Positions 1 through 5,880 of a DNA stretch of 11,053 bases are shown piece after piece. The stretch covers positions 1-11,053 of the forward strand of contig JAKITE010000095.1 of assembly GCA_021648225.1 (NCBI GenBank), read 5' to 3'. The DNA is from Paracoccaceae bacterium (GTDB lineage Bacteria > Pseudomonadota > Alphaproteobacteria > Rhodobacterales > Rhodobacteraceae). The first letter of the stretch is position 1. Every line of letters starts with the position of its first letter. The notes beneath the pieces are model-generated. The model ran no database searches. It was not told the origin of the DNA and saw nothing but the letters and a program-made list of their open reading frames with translations. The translations under genes and the position numbers were made by a program.

Positions 1-66
1 GAATGTTGCGGCCAAGCTCTCGAATTCTTTCAACAGCGCCTTTTCGATCTGGGTTAGATTGTTCAT
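1..66 (-). CDS. MbeD/MobD-like mobilization protein, N-terminal fragment (runs off left edge)
   Basis: An ATG at 64-66 opens a frame that stays open to the edge and encodes MNNLTQIEKALLKEFESLAA plus two more residues. It is preceded by a strong AAGGAG ribosome binding site six bases upstream, and that site overlaps the stop codon of the gene at 70-525. The short N-terminus rich in Glu, Lys and Leu, and its place after an MbeB-like gene and inside the relaxase frame, match the position of mbeD in ColE1-type mobilization regions. Only 22 codons are visible, so the family call rests mainly on position and start signal. In ColE1, MbeD is a small coiled-coil protein needed for mobilization and linked to entry exclusion; the same role here is inference. 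Confidence 0.5.
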   Translation of the reverse strand, partial: MNNLTQIEKALLKEFESLAATF

Positions 67-1222
67 CGCTTACTCCTTCAGTTTCACGCAGGGATTGCCG
101 CCGCAGGTCCAGCCCGTCTGCGCCGTTGGAGGCAGGATCAGAAACGTCCCGTTCTCGGCGCTCTGCACTGTCACGTTGCCCAGCTGCCACATCATCCACA
201 GGCTCGGGCCGGACCAGAAGATCGCGGTTATCGTCGCTGCTATCGCCACGCTGCTCAGGATCAGCCGCCTCGGGCTTTTGCGTATCTCCGCTAGCTCCTC
301 GTTCATCAACATCCGGCGCGTCGTCACCTCGCTCAGGATTACCGAGAGCTGGGACAGGATATCGCGCCTCAACCCATCGAGCGCGACGCTGGATGACTGC
401 CTCAAGCCGCTCACGAGCGATTGCAGCTCGTCTTGGGTCGCCGCCTCGATCTCCTCCCTCTGCCGCCTGACCGTCTCTTGCAGTTGTTCGGTCAAGTTCT
501 TCGTCGCGGGTCCAGTCTTTCTCATAAATCCGTCCTTTCAATCGCCAGCGTTCGCCTGTTTCTGGGTTAAGCGCTGTGATGTAGTTTTTGCCCAATCTTG
601 GGGTTTCATATCCGGCCTCGGTGAGGGCGCTGACAATGCCGTCGCGGTCAATTATTTGCCCCGTGACAATGGCGCTTTCCAGATACGCCGTGATGGCCTC
701 GCGGGCATCCCCTCGCTCAGTGCGCTCAGGCGTCCACTGAAGGGTTCTGGAGCGCGCGGGGTCGTCAGGCCGCGCCCATCCGTTTTCGTAATTGTAGGCG
801 TCTCTCAGCGGGGCGTATGAGCGCTCCCATCCTGGGGGTGCAATGTTGAAGGCCTTGCCGCTGGAGAGTTCTGTGCGTGGCGTCAGGAAATGCAATTCCA
901 CCCGCCCGCCCGAGGTGTGACTGTGGCGCACCCATGTGATGTCGTATTGATCCCGCTTTAGCCCCGCAAAGGCCAAGCGCTCAAAATCATCCATGAGGGC
1001 GTCCTGCTGGGCCTCGGTGGGGCGGTCCTCGGGGGCAAAGCTAATCACGCCTGTTGAATAGGTCCACTTCCGGTCAGTGCTGTCGATCAGCTCTCGGGTT
1101 TGCTCAATGTCACCGCGCACGACTTCGGGGGCTGCGTCTTCGCGGCCTGCGCGGTCGGGGTCCACAAGGTAGTTGGCAATGCCGCCGCCACTGCCAGCGC
1201 CGCCAAAGAACTTAATCAGCAT
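1..1222 (-). CDS. mobA: MOBP-type (MbeA-like) relaxase, 3' end off left edge
   Basis: I translated this frame by hand. It is open from the ATG at 1220-1222 to the left edge, about 407 codons with no stop. The protein begins MLIKFFGGAGSGGGIANYLV; Tyr18 fits the catalytic tyrosine that becomes covalently linked to nicked DNA (MbeA Tyr19). A metal-site motif follows at His102, Glu109 and His111, with the same spacing as the HEN triad of ColE1 MbeA but His in place of the final Asn. Residues 115-131 (PR...GKAFNIAPPG) continue the family pattern. From about residue 230 the chain becomes Arg/Glu/Asp-rich and low in complexity, as expected where the DNA is shared with another frame. The start overlaps the mobC stop by 11 bases, so the pair is likely coupled. 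Expected role: nicking at oriT and piloting the strand into a recipient. Confidence 0.88.
   Translation of the reverse strand, partial: MLIKFFGGAGSGGGIANYLVDPDRAGREDAAPEVVRGDIEQTRELIDSTDRKWTYSTGVISFAPEDRPTEAQQDALMDDFERLAFAGLKRDQYDITWVRHSHTSGGRVELHFLTPRTELSSGKAFNIAPPGWERSYAPLRDAYNYENGWARPDDPARSRTLQWTPERTERGDAREAITAYLESAIVTGQIIDRDGIVSALTEAGYETPRLGKNYITALNPETGERWRLKGRIYEKDWTRDEELDRTTARDGQAAEGGDRGGDPRRAAIARERLEAVIQRRARWVEARYPVPALGNPERGDDAPDVDERGASGDTQKPEAADPEQRGDSSDDNRDLLVRPEPVDDVAAGQRDSAERRERDVSDPASNGADGLDLRRQSLRETEGVSDEQSNPDRKGAVERIRELGRNI
70..525 (-). CDS. MbeB-like membrane-anchored mobilization protein nested in relaxase gene
   Basis: This 151-residue frame lies wholly inside the relaxase gene on the same strand in another frame. 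An AAGGA ribosome binding site sits seven bases before its ATG. Residues about 8-82 are strongly helical and rich in Glu, Gln and Arg (probable coiled coil). A single hydrophobic segment follows at about 88-104, with aromatic residues after it (WMMW, 110-113), and the C-terminus has a compact GWTCGGNPCVKL at 138-149 whose two cysteines could form a disulfide. ColE1-type cassettes encode MbeB, a relaxase-stimulating membrane-associated protein, in just this nested position. I cannot confirm sequence homology to MbeB; the call rests on location, topology and start signal. The stop codon overlaps the ribosome binding site of the next nested gene. Confidence 0.62.
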   Translation of the reverse strand: MRKTGPATKNLTEQLQETVRRQREEIEAATQDELQSLVSGLRQSSSVALDGLRRDILSQLSVILSEVTTRRMLMNEELAEIRKSPRRLILSSVAIAATITAIFWSGPSLWMMWQLGNVTVQSAENGTFLILPPTAQTGWTCGGNPCVKLKE

Positions 1223-1532
1223 CACGCACCTCATAGGCTTTCCGCAGTTTTGCAAGCTCACGCTCAATGCTGACCAGCTGGGCCGTGATGGCAAAGGAAT
1301 TAGCTTGGCGCTGATCGCGGTTCGCCCATCGAGCAAGCTGGTTGAGGTTGTTGCCAAGCCGCGCCAACTGCCGAAGCAAGGCGGGATCAATGCGGCGCAG
1401 CTGGGCGCGGCGGCGCACGGTAATGCCGTCCAGCGCTTGGCGGGCCAGCTCCGAAAAATTGACGCCCTTGGCTTCAGCTTTGGCATACCACGCGGCGCGC
1501 TGCTCTGGGGTGGTGCGAAGCTTTACCCACAT
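1212..1532 (-). CDS. mobC: MobC-family relaxosome accessory protein
   Basis: A 106-residue protein with a ribbon-helix-helix-like N-terminus (MWVKLRTTPEQRAAW, then FSELARQAL at 26-34) and the conserved MobC C-terminal motif GNNLNQLAR at 60-68. MobC proteins bind oriT and help the relaxase gain access to the nic site. I chose the ATG at 1530-1532: it has GGGAG six bases upstream and begins exactly at the conserved domain. A longer frame begins at 1646, but its extra 38 residues are unlike the family and cover the candidate oriT and the hairpin. The stop lies inside the start of the relaxase gene (11-base overlap). The family is well recognised; only the DNA target is unknown. Confidence 0.85.
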   Translation of the reverse strand: MWVKLRTTPEQRAAWYAKAEAKGVNFSELARQALDGITVRRRAQLRRIDPALLRQLARLGNNLNQLARWANRDQRQANSFAITAQLVSIERELAKLRKAYEVRDAD

Positions 1533-1538
1533 GAGCGG

Positions 1539-1559
1539 CTCCCGCCTCTGTGGGGAGGC
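1539..1559 (-). promoter_or_regulatory. mobC ribosome binding site with adjacent hairpin
   Basis: The mobC Shine-Dalgarno (GGGAG on the minus strand, 1539-1543) is directly preceded by a small inverted repeat, GCCTC at 1544-1548 and GAGGC at 1555-1559 with a six-base loop. In the mRNA this hairpin would end right at the ribosome binding site and could modulate mobC translation. The arms are only five bases, so chance is possible. Confidence 0.35.
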
Positions 1560-1716
1560 TTTGCCTTTGAATCGGCTGCAAGCCGATTGAGGGGTTCGAA
1601 GGGGAGGCGCAGCCACCCATCGCCAGCCTTTTGGCAGCCAAAGCATCGCGTGGCCACAAAAGTATGCTGGCCACTGACACTAAGCGAACCTGAATTCCCT
1701 ATGCACATGTTAAACC
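1560..1716. other. Candidate origin of transfer (oriT) interval
   Basis: This non-coding stretch lies immediately upstream of mobC, where ColE1/MOBP-type elements carry oriT. It holds several repeats: a perfect inverted repeat AATCGGCT (1570-1577) / AGCCGATT (1581-1588) with a 3-base loop; TTTGGC (1630-1635) / GCCAAA (1637-1642); and a direct repeat TGGCCAC at 1651-1657 and 1668-1674, 17 bases apart. CTGGCC at 1667-1672 resembles the CTGG/C of the ColE1 nic site, but this is too short to define a nick. No T-run follows the hairpins, so they do not look like terminators. Position and repeats support the call; the nic site is not identified. Confidence 0.4.
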
Positions 1717-2583
1717 TCATCGTTCAATCCCTGCTGCAATCAGCATTGATGGGATGACATCGCCATTGGCAATCAGCGCTTCAATCTGGGCTTTGGTGAT
1801 GTGCATACACATCGGGTTGCGGTTTACGATCCAGTCTTTGCAGCGCGCCAACGAGTGCTGCAAAACCAACTCGTTGGTTTTTTCCTCTTCGGTTCGTGCC
1901 GCCACATGGCCTTCCCAAGATGCGCCGCGAAACCAATTATCAGAGAATTTGACTTTGCCGCGCGTGTAGCCTGCCGTGGTTTGGGCGTAAGCCTGAACCG
2001 CTGCGAGAATGTCCTCCGGTGCTACCCCTTGCGATATCGCCTCCGCAAAAATCTGCTGGCAGGTTTCCTTATTCCGCCTCCGGTCTTCGGGAAATGCGCC
2101 CCAAACAAGTTCAAATTCTTTCGAAGAAAAATCCTCCTCCGCTCCTGCGCGCTTGCGCGTAGGTGGTTCAAGGATGGTTAAAGGATGGTTTGGGGTTCGT
2201 GGTGAACCCCCTTGGGGGTTCACTGTGACCCCTCTTGGGGGTTCACCCTGAACGGGGGTCACTGTGAACTCGGTTGTTTCTGGCTCTTCTTTTGTCAGCG
2301 GCAACTCCAAAACTTTGTCGAGATTGATGCAATACGTCGCTGTAAATCCATTTTTGTTTTTGCGCTTTCCAGTCTCAATCAAAACGCCCTCATTAAGGAA
2401 TTGCTGGAACACCCGCTTCACCGTGCTTTTGCTCAACTCGGTGCATCTAGCGACGGTTCCTTTGGAACACCAGACCCCAGAGCCATCGTCGCTCGCTTTG
2501 TCAGCTAAAAAGGTGATGACTTGTTTGCGCGGGGCTGAGCCGAATTTGTGGTCGGTGCAAATCGAGGCAACATGAAAGCTCAT
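1717..2583 (-). CDS. Phage-type replication initiator (winged HTH, lambda O/DnaD-like layout)
   Basis: A 288-residue protein in three parts. Residues about 15-85 form a winged helix-turn-helix (SKGTVARCTELSKSTVKRVF at 40-59 is the clear helix pair, followed by a basic wing KRKNKNG). Residues about 95-155 are a Pro/Thr/Gly-rich linker. Residues about 157-226 carry the pattern common at the C-terminus of phage replisome organisers: FELVWGAFPEDRRRNKETC, then PEDILAAVQAYA, then FSDNWFRGASWEGH, equivalent to the usual 'W..yP...K..A' and 'p.tWL....W' motifs. The start ATG at 2581-2583 has GAGGTG five bases upstream. The linker-coding DNA contains a 23-bp-period repeat array, so the origin may lie inside this gene. 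It could instead be only a transcriptional regulator; no direct proof of replication activity exists here. Confidence 0.62.
   Translation of the reverse strand: MSFHVASICTDHKFGSAPRKQVITFLADKASDDGSGVWCSKGTVARCTELSKSTVKRVFQQFLNEGVLIETGKRKNKNGFTATYCINLDKVLELPLTKEEPETTEFTVTPVQGEPPRGVTVNPQGGSPRTPNHPLTILEPPTRKRAGAEEDFSSKEFELVWGAFPEDRRRNKETCQQIFAEAISQGVAPEDILAAVQAYAQTTAGYTRGKVKFSDNWFRGASWEGHVAARTEEEKTNELVLQHSLARCKDWIVNRNPMCMHITKAQIEALIANGDVIPSMLIAAGIER
2170..2270. repeat. Iteron-like array, 23-bp period, inside the replication gene
   Basis: AAGGATGGTT occurs at 2170-2179 and 2181-2190. CTTGGGGGTTCAC occurs at 2211-2223 and 2234-2246. A perfect inverted repeat has arms GTGAACCCCC (2202-2211) and GGGGGTTCAC (2214-2223) with a TT loop. 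The hexamer GTTCAC/GTGAAC, or its one-base variant GGTCAC/GTGACC, starts at 2202, 2218, 2225, 2241, 2257 and 2264, with spacings 16, 7, 16, 16, 7, giving a 23-bp period. A fourth, degenerate unit (2179-2201) fits the same phase. Because 23 is not a multiple of three, the repeats are read in different frames and do not encode repeated peptides. This favours a DNA-level role such as initiator binding sites. Confidence 0.7.
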
Positions 2584-2719
2584 GGCATCACCTCATTGGG
2601 CAAAAAGCCCTGTACGCGAATTGTACGCGTTTGGCTTGCTTTAGAGGGGGTATCTGGAATTATTCTGGAAAACGTCCATTCGACAGCAAGCCGAAATACA
2701 CGTAACCCATTGAAAAGAT
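2584..2719 (-). promoter_or_regulatory. Control region of the replication gene and element end
   Basis: This 136-base gap separates the initiator start from the tRNA 3' end. It has a direct repeat TGTACGCG at 2611-2618 and 2622-2629, 11 bases apart (one helical turn), which on the minus strand brackets a TACAAT that could be a -10 element. Nearer the gene, GGGC (2598-2601) and GCCC (2607-2610) form a small hairpin around five A residues, just upstream of the GAGGTG ribosome binding site. A second weak promoter candidate is TTGCTG, 18 bases, GAATAA further upstream on the minus strand. The repeats suggest autoregulation, or recombinase/excisionase arm sites near the attachment site. No gene is seen here. 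Confidence 0.45.
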
Positions 2720-2796
<77 letters not shown>

Positions 2797-2805
2797 ATAG
2801 GCGTT

Positions 2806-2834
2806 TATATATGTCAGCAGTTTTTGGGTTGCAA
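2806..2834 (-). promoter_or_regulatory. Promoter of tRNA-Arg
   Basis: On the minus strand TTGCAA (2829-2834) and TATATA (2806-2811) are 17 bases apart, and the -10 ends nine bases before the mature tRNA 5' end. The spacing and position are right for a sigma-70-type promoter of a stable RNA. Confidence 0.6.
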
Positions 2835-2852
2835 TCAGGAAATTCCGGGTTG

Positions 2853-2880
2853 TTGTCCCTTGGTGCGGCTGTGATATACT
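2853..2880 (+). promoter_or_regulatory. Promoter of the small PopZ-like gene
   Basis: TTGTCC (2853-2858) and TATACT (2875-2880) are separated by 16 bases, and the -10 is preceded by a TG extension (TGTGATATACT). It lies back to back with the tRNA promoter and about 37 bases upstream of the start codon at 2917. Confidence 0.5.
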
Positions 2881-2916
2881 TAACGTAGACACAAACCAGC
2901 ATCGCCGGAGATTCGG

Positions 2917-3240
2917 TTGGAAGAACCATATAAAAACGCAGATGATATGCCTATTTCGGATATTCTAACCGAAATTAGACAGCTTGTGTCAGACGAAACC
3001 AACAAGCGTTACTCGGCCGACCGGGAACTGGCGGTGACTGAACTGCTGGTGCTGCGCCCCGAAGCGCGGGTTGACTTGGCCTTGAAAGATGCAGAAATCC
3101 CTGCGCCGCCAGCTGCGCCTGTTGTGCCGCCAAAACCGAATATTGTCGAAGAAACCCTTGGGGTTGGCTCAAAAGAAGCGCTTCGCGACCTGATCCGCGA
3201 GGTTTTTATTGAGGAATTCGATCGGTGGAGCGAAAGCTAG
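2917..3240 (+). CDS. Short PopZ-like/DUF2497-type hypothetical protein
   Basis: A 107-residue acidic protein. I chose the TTG start at 2917-2919 because GGAG lies six bases upstream; the in-frame ATG at 2947 lacks such a site. An N-terminal helix ISDILTEIRQLVSDE (13-27) resembles the 'M.eIL.siR.iisED' motif of PopZ and related rhodobacterial proteins. Then comes ELLVLRPEARVD (42-53), like the 'LLLTPALRV' box of those proteins, a Pro/Ala spacer (61-74), and a C-terminal helix KEALRDLIREVFIEEFDRW (86-104). The usual longer C-terminal helix is missing, so it is a reduced version. PopZ organises cell poles in Caulobacter; a polar role here is only inference. The gene is certain, the family moderately so. 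It converges on the hydrolase gene with a 3-base gap. Confidence 0.72.
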   Translation: MEEPYKNADDMPISDILTEIRQLVSDETNKRYSADRELAVTELLVLRPEARVDLALKDAEIPAPPAAPVVPPKPNIVEETLGVGSKEALRDLIREVFIEEFDRWSES

Positions 3241-3243
3241 GGC

Positions 3244-4086
3244 TTACCCCGCCACCATTTTTTGACGCTGAACCCCAAGCCCTTCCAGCCCTAGTTCCAC
3301 TATATCACCAGCCTTTAGATAGACCTCCGGATTTTGGCCCATGCCAACGCCGGGAGGGGTGCCTGTTGAAATAATATCGCCGGGGTGCAGGCTCATGAAT
3401 TGTGACAGATGGCTAAGAATTGTCGCCACGTCAAAATGCATGGTTTTGGTGCTACCGTCCTGAAACCGCTTGCCGTTGACCTCCAGATACATTGCCAGAT
3501 TTTGCGGGTCAGGGATTTCATCACGGGTGACCAGCCACGGGCCGATCGGGCCGAAGGTGTCGCAGGATTTGCCTTTGGTCCATTGGCCGGAGCGGTGGAT
3601 TTGGAAATCCCGTTCTGACACATCGTTAACCACACAATATCCGGCGACATAATCCAGCGCATCGGCTACATCGACATATTTGGCATGGCGGCCAATGACA
3701 AACCCAAGCTCGACCTCCCAATCGGTTTTTGTTGAGCCTCGCGGGATTTCGATATCATCATTCGGGCCGCATATGGCCGAGGTTGCTTTGGCAAAAATAA
3801 TCGGCTCGTCGGGCAGGTCCATGCCCGCCTCGGCTGCATGATCAGCATAATTCAGACCAATACAAATGAATTTGCCAATGCCGGAAACACAAGGGCCGAT
3901 GCGCGGGTTGCCTTTGACAATGGGCAAAGTGTTCAGATCCAGCCCCCTGAGCATTGCCAAGCTGCCATCGGCCAGAACCCCTGCCGATATGTCATCCACC
4001 ACGGTGCTTAGATCACGGATATTGCCATCAGTATCCAGAATACCGGGTTTTTCAGCGCCGTTCGGGCCGTAACGTAAAAGTTTCAT
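3244..4086 (-). CDS. Fumarylacetoacetate hydrolase (FAH) family enzyme
   Basis: A 280-residue cytoplasmic enzyme of the FAH fold, near full length for the single-domain FAHD1-like branch. The N-terminal linker domain (1-65) is followed by the catalytic domain. Seen motifs: FICIGLNYADHAAE (73-86) with His83 and Glu86 as the likely catalytic dyad; WEVELGFVIG (123-132) with metal ligands Glu124 and Glu126; NDVSERDFQ (154-162) with metal ligand Asp155; GKSCDTFGPIGPW (172-184); and STGTPPGVG (240-248). Members cleave or decarboxylate C-C bonds of acylpyruvates, oxaloacetate or ring-opened aromatics; annotations such as ureidoglycolate lyase are common but substrate cannot be read from sequence. 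It starts 18 bases after the permease gene, so the two are probably one operon and the permease may import its substrate or a precursor. Confidence 0.95.
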   Translation of the reverse strand: MKLLRYGPNGAEKPGILDTDGNIRDLSTVVDDISAGVLADGSLAMLRGLDLNTLPIVKGNPRIGPCVSGIGKFICIGLNYADHAAEAGMDLPDEPIIFAKATSAICGPNDDIEIPRGSTKTDWEVELGFVIGRHAKYVDVADALDYVAGYCVVNDVSERDFQIHRSGQWTKGKSCDTFGPIGPWLVTRDEIPDPQNLAMYLEVNGKRFQDGSTKTMHFDVATILSHLSQFMSLHPGDIISTGTPPGVGMGQNPEVYLKAGDIVELGLEGLGVQRQKMVAG

Positions 4087-4104
4087 ATCTTGCCTATTGC
4101 AGGG

Positions 4105-5880
4105 TTACAGGGGGAAAACCATCAGGATCATCGGCACAGAAACCGCCACGACCAGTATTTCCAGTGGCAGGCCTGTGCGCCAATAATCGCCAAAGCTATA
4201 CCCGCCCGGCCCCATGATCAACGTGTTGTTCTTATGGCCAATTGGCGTCAAGAATGCACATGATGCCGCCACGGCCACCGCCATCAAAAACGGGTCCGGA
4301 TTAACATTCAGCTTATTCGCCACATCCAGCGCAATCGGCCCGCCGATCACGGCTGTGGCGGTATTATTCAGCACATCCGACAGGGTCATCACCACAATCA
4401 TCAACACCGTCAGCACCGCCCATGCGGGCAGGCCGGCGGTAATATCGGTAATGCCGTTGGCGATCATTTCGGTGCCTCCGGAATTTTCCAGCGCTACCCC
4501 CAGCGGGATCATACTGCCCAGCAGCACAATCACCGGCCATTCGATATTTTCATAAACACTGCGAATCGGCACGATATCCAGCACCACAAACGCCACCACC
4601 ACAATCGCCAGTGCCGTGGCCAGATATAACATGCCAAAAGCCGAAACCATGATGGCGGCGGCAAAAATACCGATGGCCAGATAGGCGCGTTTGTGTTGGG
4701 TGATGTTTAATCCACGCTCGGCCAAGGGCAACAGGCCCAGCCAGTTTACCACATCGGGCAATTCATCATGGGGGCCAAGCAACAGCAATATATCACCGGC
4801 GCGCACCTTTTCGTGGCGCACGCGCTTTTCAAACTGTTTGCCCTGGCGCGAAATGCCCAGCAAGGCAATGCCGCGCCGTGCGCGCAAACGCAGTGAAATC
4901 GCCGAGCGCCCGACGATGCGCGCATCCGCCGGCACCGCGACCTCCATCAATTGCAAGCCGCCGGTAATGGTATCGCCGCTGGGCTGTTCGCCAAAAAACT
5001 CCAACCCGACAGAGCCGCGAAACCGGTCGATATCTTCGGCATTGGCATCGACAATCAACATATCACCGGCGCGCAAAATTTCTTGCGCGCTAAAACCACC
5101 CAGCCGTTTGCCGTTACGCACCACGCCCAGAATTTCGATATCATCCTTATCGGCCGCCGGATACAGATCGCGCACCATCTGGCCGATGGTTTTGGAGCCT
5201 TCGGGAATGACCAGTTCTGCAACATAGCCCTCCAGATCCATACGGCCTGCGCTGTCGGATTTGGTTTCTTCGCGTTTGGGCATCAGCCGCCAGCCAATCG
5301 TGGACACAAATAATATCCCGACAATCGCCACTGTTAAGCCAACCGGCGCAAAATCAAACATGCCAAACGGTTCGCCCACCGCGCGTTCGCGAAACGAGGC
5401 GATGATGATATTTGGCGGCGTGCCGATCAGGGTAACCATGCCGCCCAGAATGGTGGCAAAAGACAACGGCATCAGGGTTTTTCGCACGGTGCGGCCTGCC
5501 TTTTGGGCGGCCTGGATATCGACCGGCATCAGCAATGCCATGGCCGCGACATTATTCATAAAGGCCGATAAAATTGCGCCAACGCCGCTCATGACAATGA
5601 TATGTTTTGAAACGGAACGCCCCGCCGAAACCATGCGTTTGGTCACCAGATCAATCGCGCCCGAATTCAGCAAGCCGCGTGAAATCACCAGAACCAGCGC
5701 CACAATAATGGTGGCCGGATGGCCAAAGCCCGAAAAAGCCTGATCGGTATTTACCAAGCCCAATACCAGCGCAATCAACAGGGCTGAAAACGCCACAAGG
5801 TCATAGCGCCATTTGCCCCATAAAAGCATTCCGAAAACGCCTGCAAACAGGCTAAAGAGAAGAATTTGATCTGTTGTCAT
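4105..5880 (-). CDS. SLC13/DASS-family permease with two TrkA-C (RCK_C) domains
   Basis: A 591-residue inner-membrane transporter. An N-terminal membrane block (about 1-198) and a C-terminal one (about 397-590) flank a soluble insert holding two TrkA-C-type domains, about 217-289 (ILGVVRNGKRL...AGDMLIVDA) and 310-385 (LLGISRQGKQF...AGDILLLLGP). The paired substrate and ion signatures of the family are present: AFMNNVAAM (106-114) with GTPPN (153-157), and LNNTATAV (504-511) with PIGHKNN (546-552). Family members carry di- or tricarboxylates, sulfate or similar anions, often with sodium; the insert suggests ligand control. Substrate is unknown. The ATG at 5878-5880 has only a weak ribosome binding site. 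It is the first gene of a leftward operon with the FAH enzyme and shares its upstream region with gltD. Confidence 0.95.
   Translation of the reverse strand: MTTDQILLFSLFAGVFGMLLWGKWRYDLVAFSALLIALVLGLVNTDQAFSGFGHPATIIVALVLVISRGLLNSGAIDLVTKRMVSAGRSVSKHIIVMSGVGAILSAFMNNVAAMALLMPVDIQAAQKAGRTVRKTLMPLSFATILGGMVTLIGTPPNIIIASFRERAVGEPFGMFDFAPVGLTVAIVGILFVSTIGWRLMPKREETKSDSAGRMDLEGYVAELVIPEGSKTIGQMVRDLYPAADKDDIEILGVVRNGKRLGGFSAQEILRAGDMLIVDANAEDIDRFRGSVGLEFFGEQPSGDTITGGLQLMEVAVPADARIVGRSAISLRLRARRGIALLGISRQGKQFEKRVRHEKVRAGDILLLLGPHDELPDVVNWLGLLPLAERGLNITQHKRAYLAIGIFAAAIMVSAFGMLYLATALAIVVVAFVVLDIVPIRSVYENIEWPVIVLLGSMIPLGVALENSGGTEMIANGITDITAGLPAWAVLTVLMIVVMTLSDVLNNTATAVIGGPIALDVANKLNVNPDPFLMAVAVAASCAFLTPIGHKNNTLIMGPGGYSFGDYWRTGLPLEILVVAVSVPMILMVFPL

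Noticed and set aside
3..470. Plus-strand Ser/Arg-rich open frame
   Set aside because: Low-complexity antisense shadow of the relaxase tail in GC-rich DNA.
59..820. Plus-strand 253-codon open frame
   Set aside because: It is antisense to the relaxase and its nested gene; no family features, and the minus-strand frames carry clear motifs and start signals.
1570..1588. Perfect 8-bp inverted repeat as a transcription terminator of the initiator gene
   Set aside because: No run of T follows on either strand; it fits better as part of oriT or a binding site.
1533..1646. N-terminal extension of MobC by 38 residues
   Set aside because: The extension is unlike the family, lacks a good ribosome binding site and covers the candidate oriT; ATG 1532 has GGGAG at the right distance.
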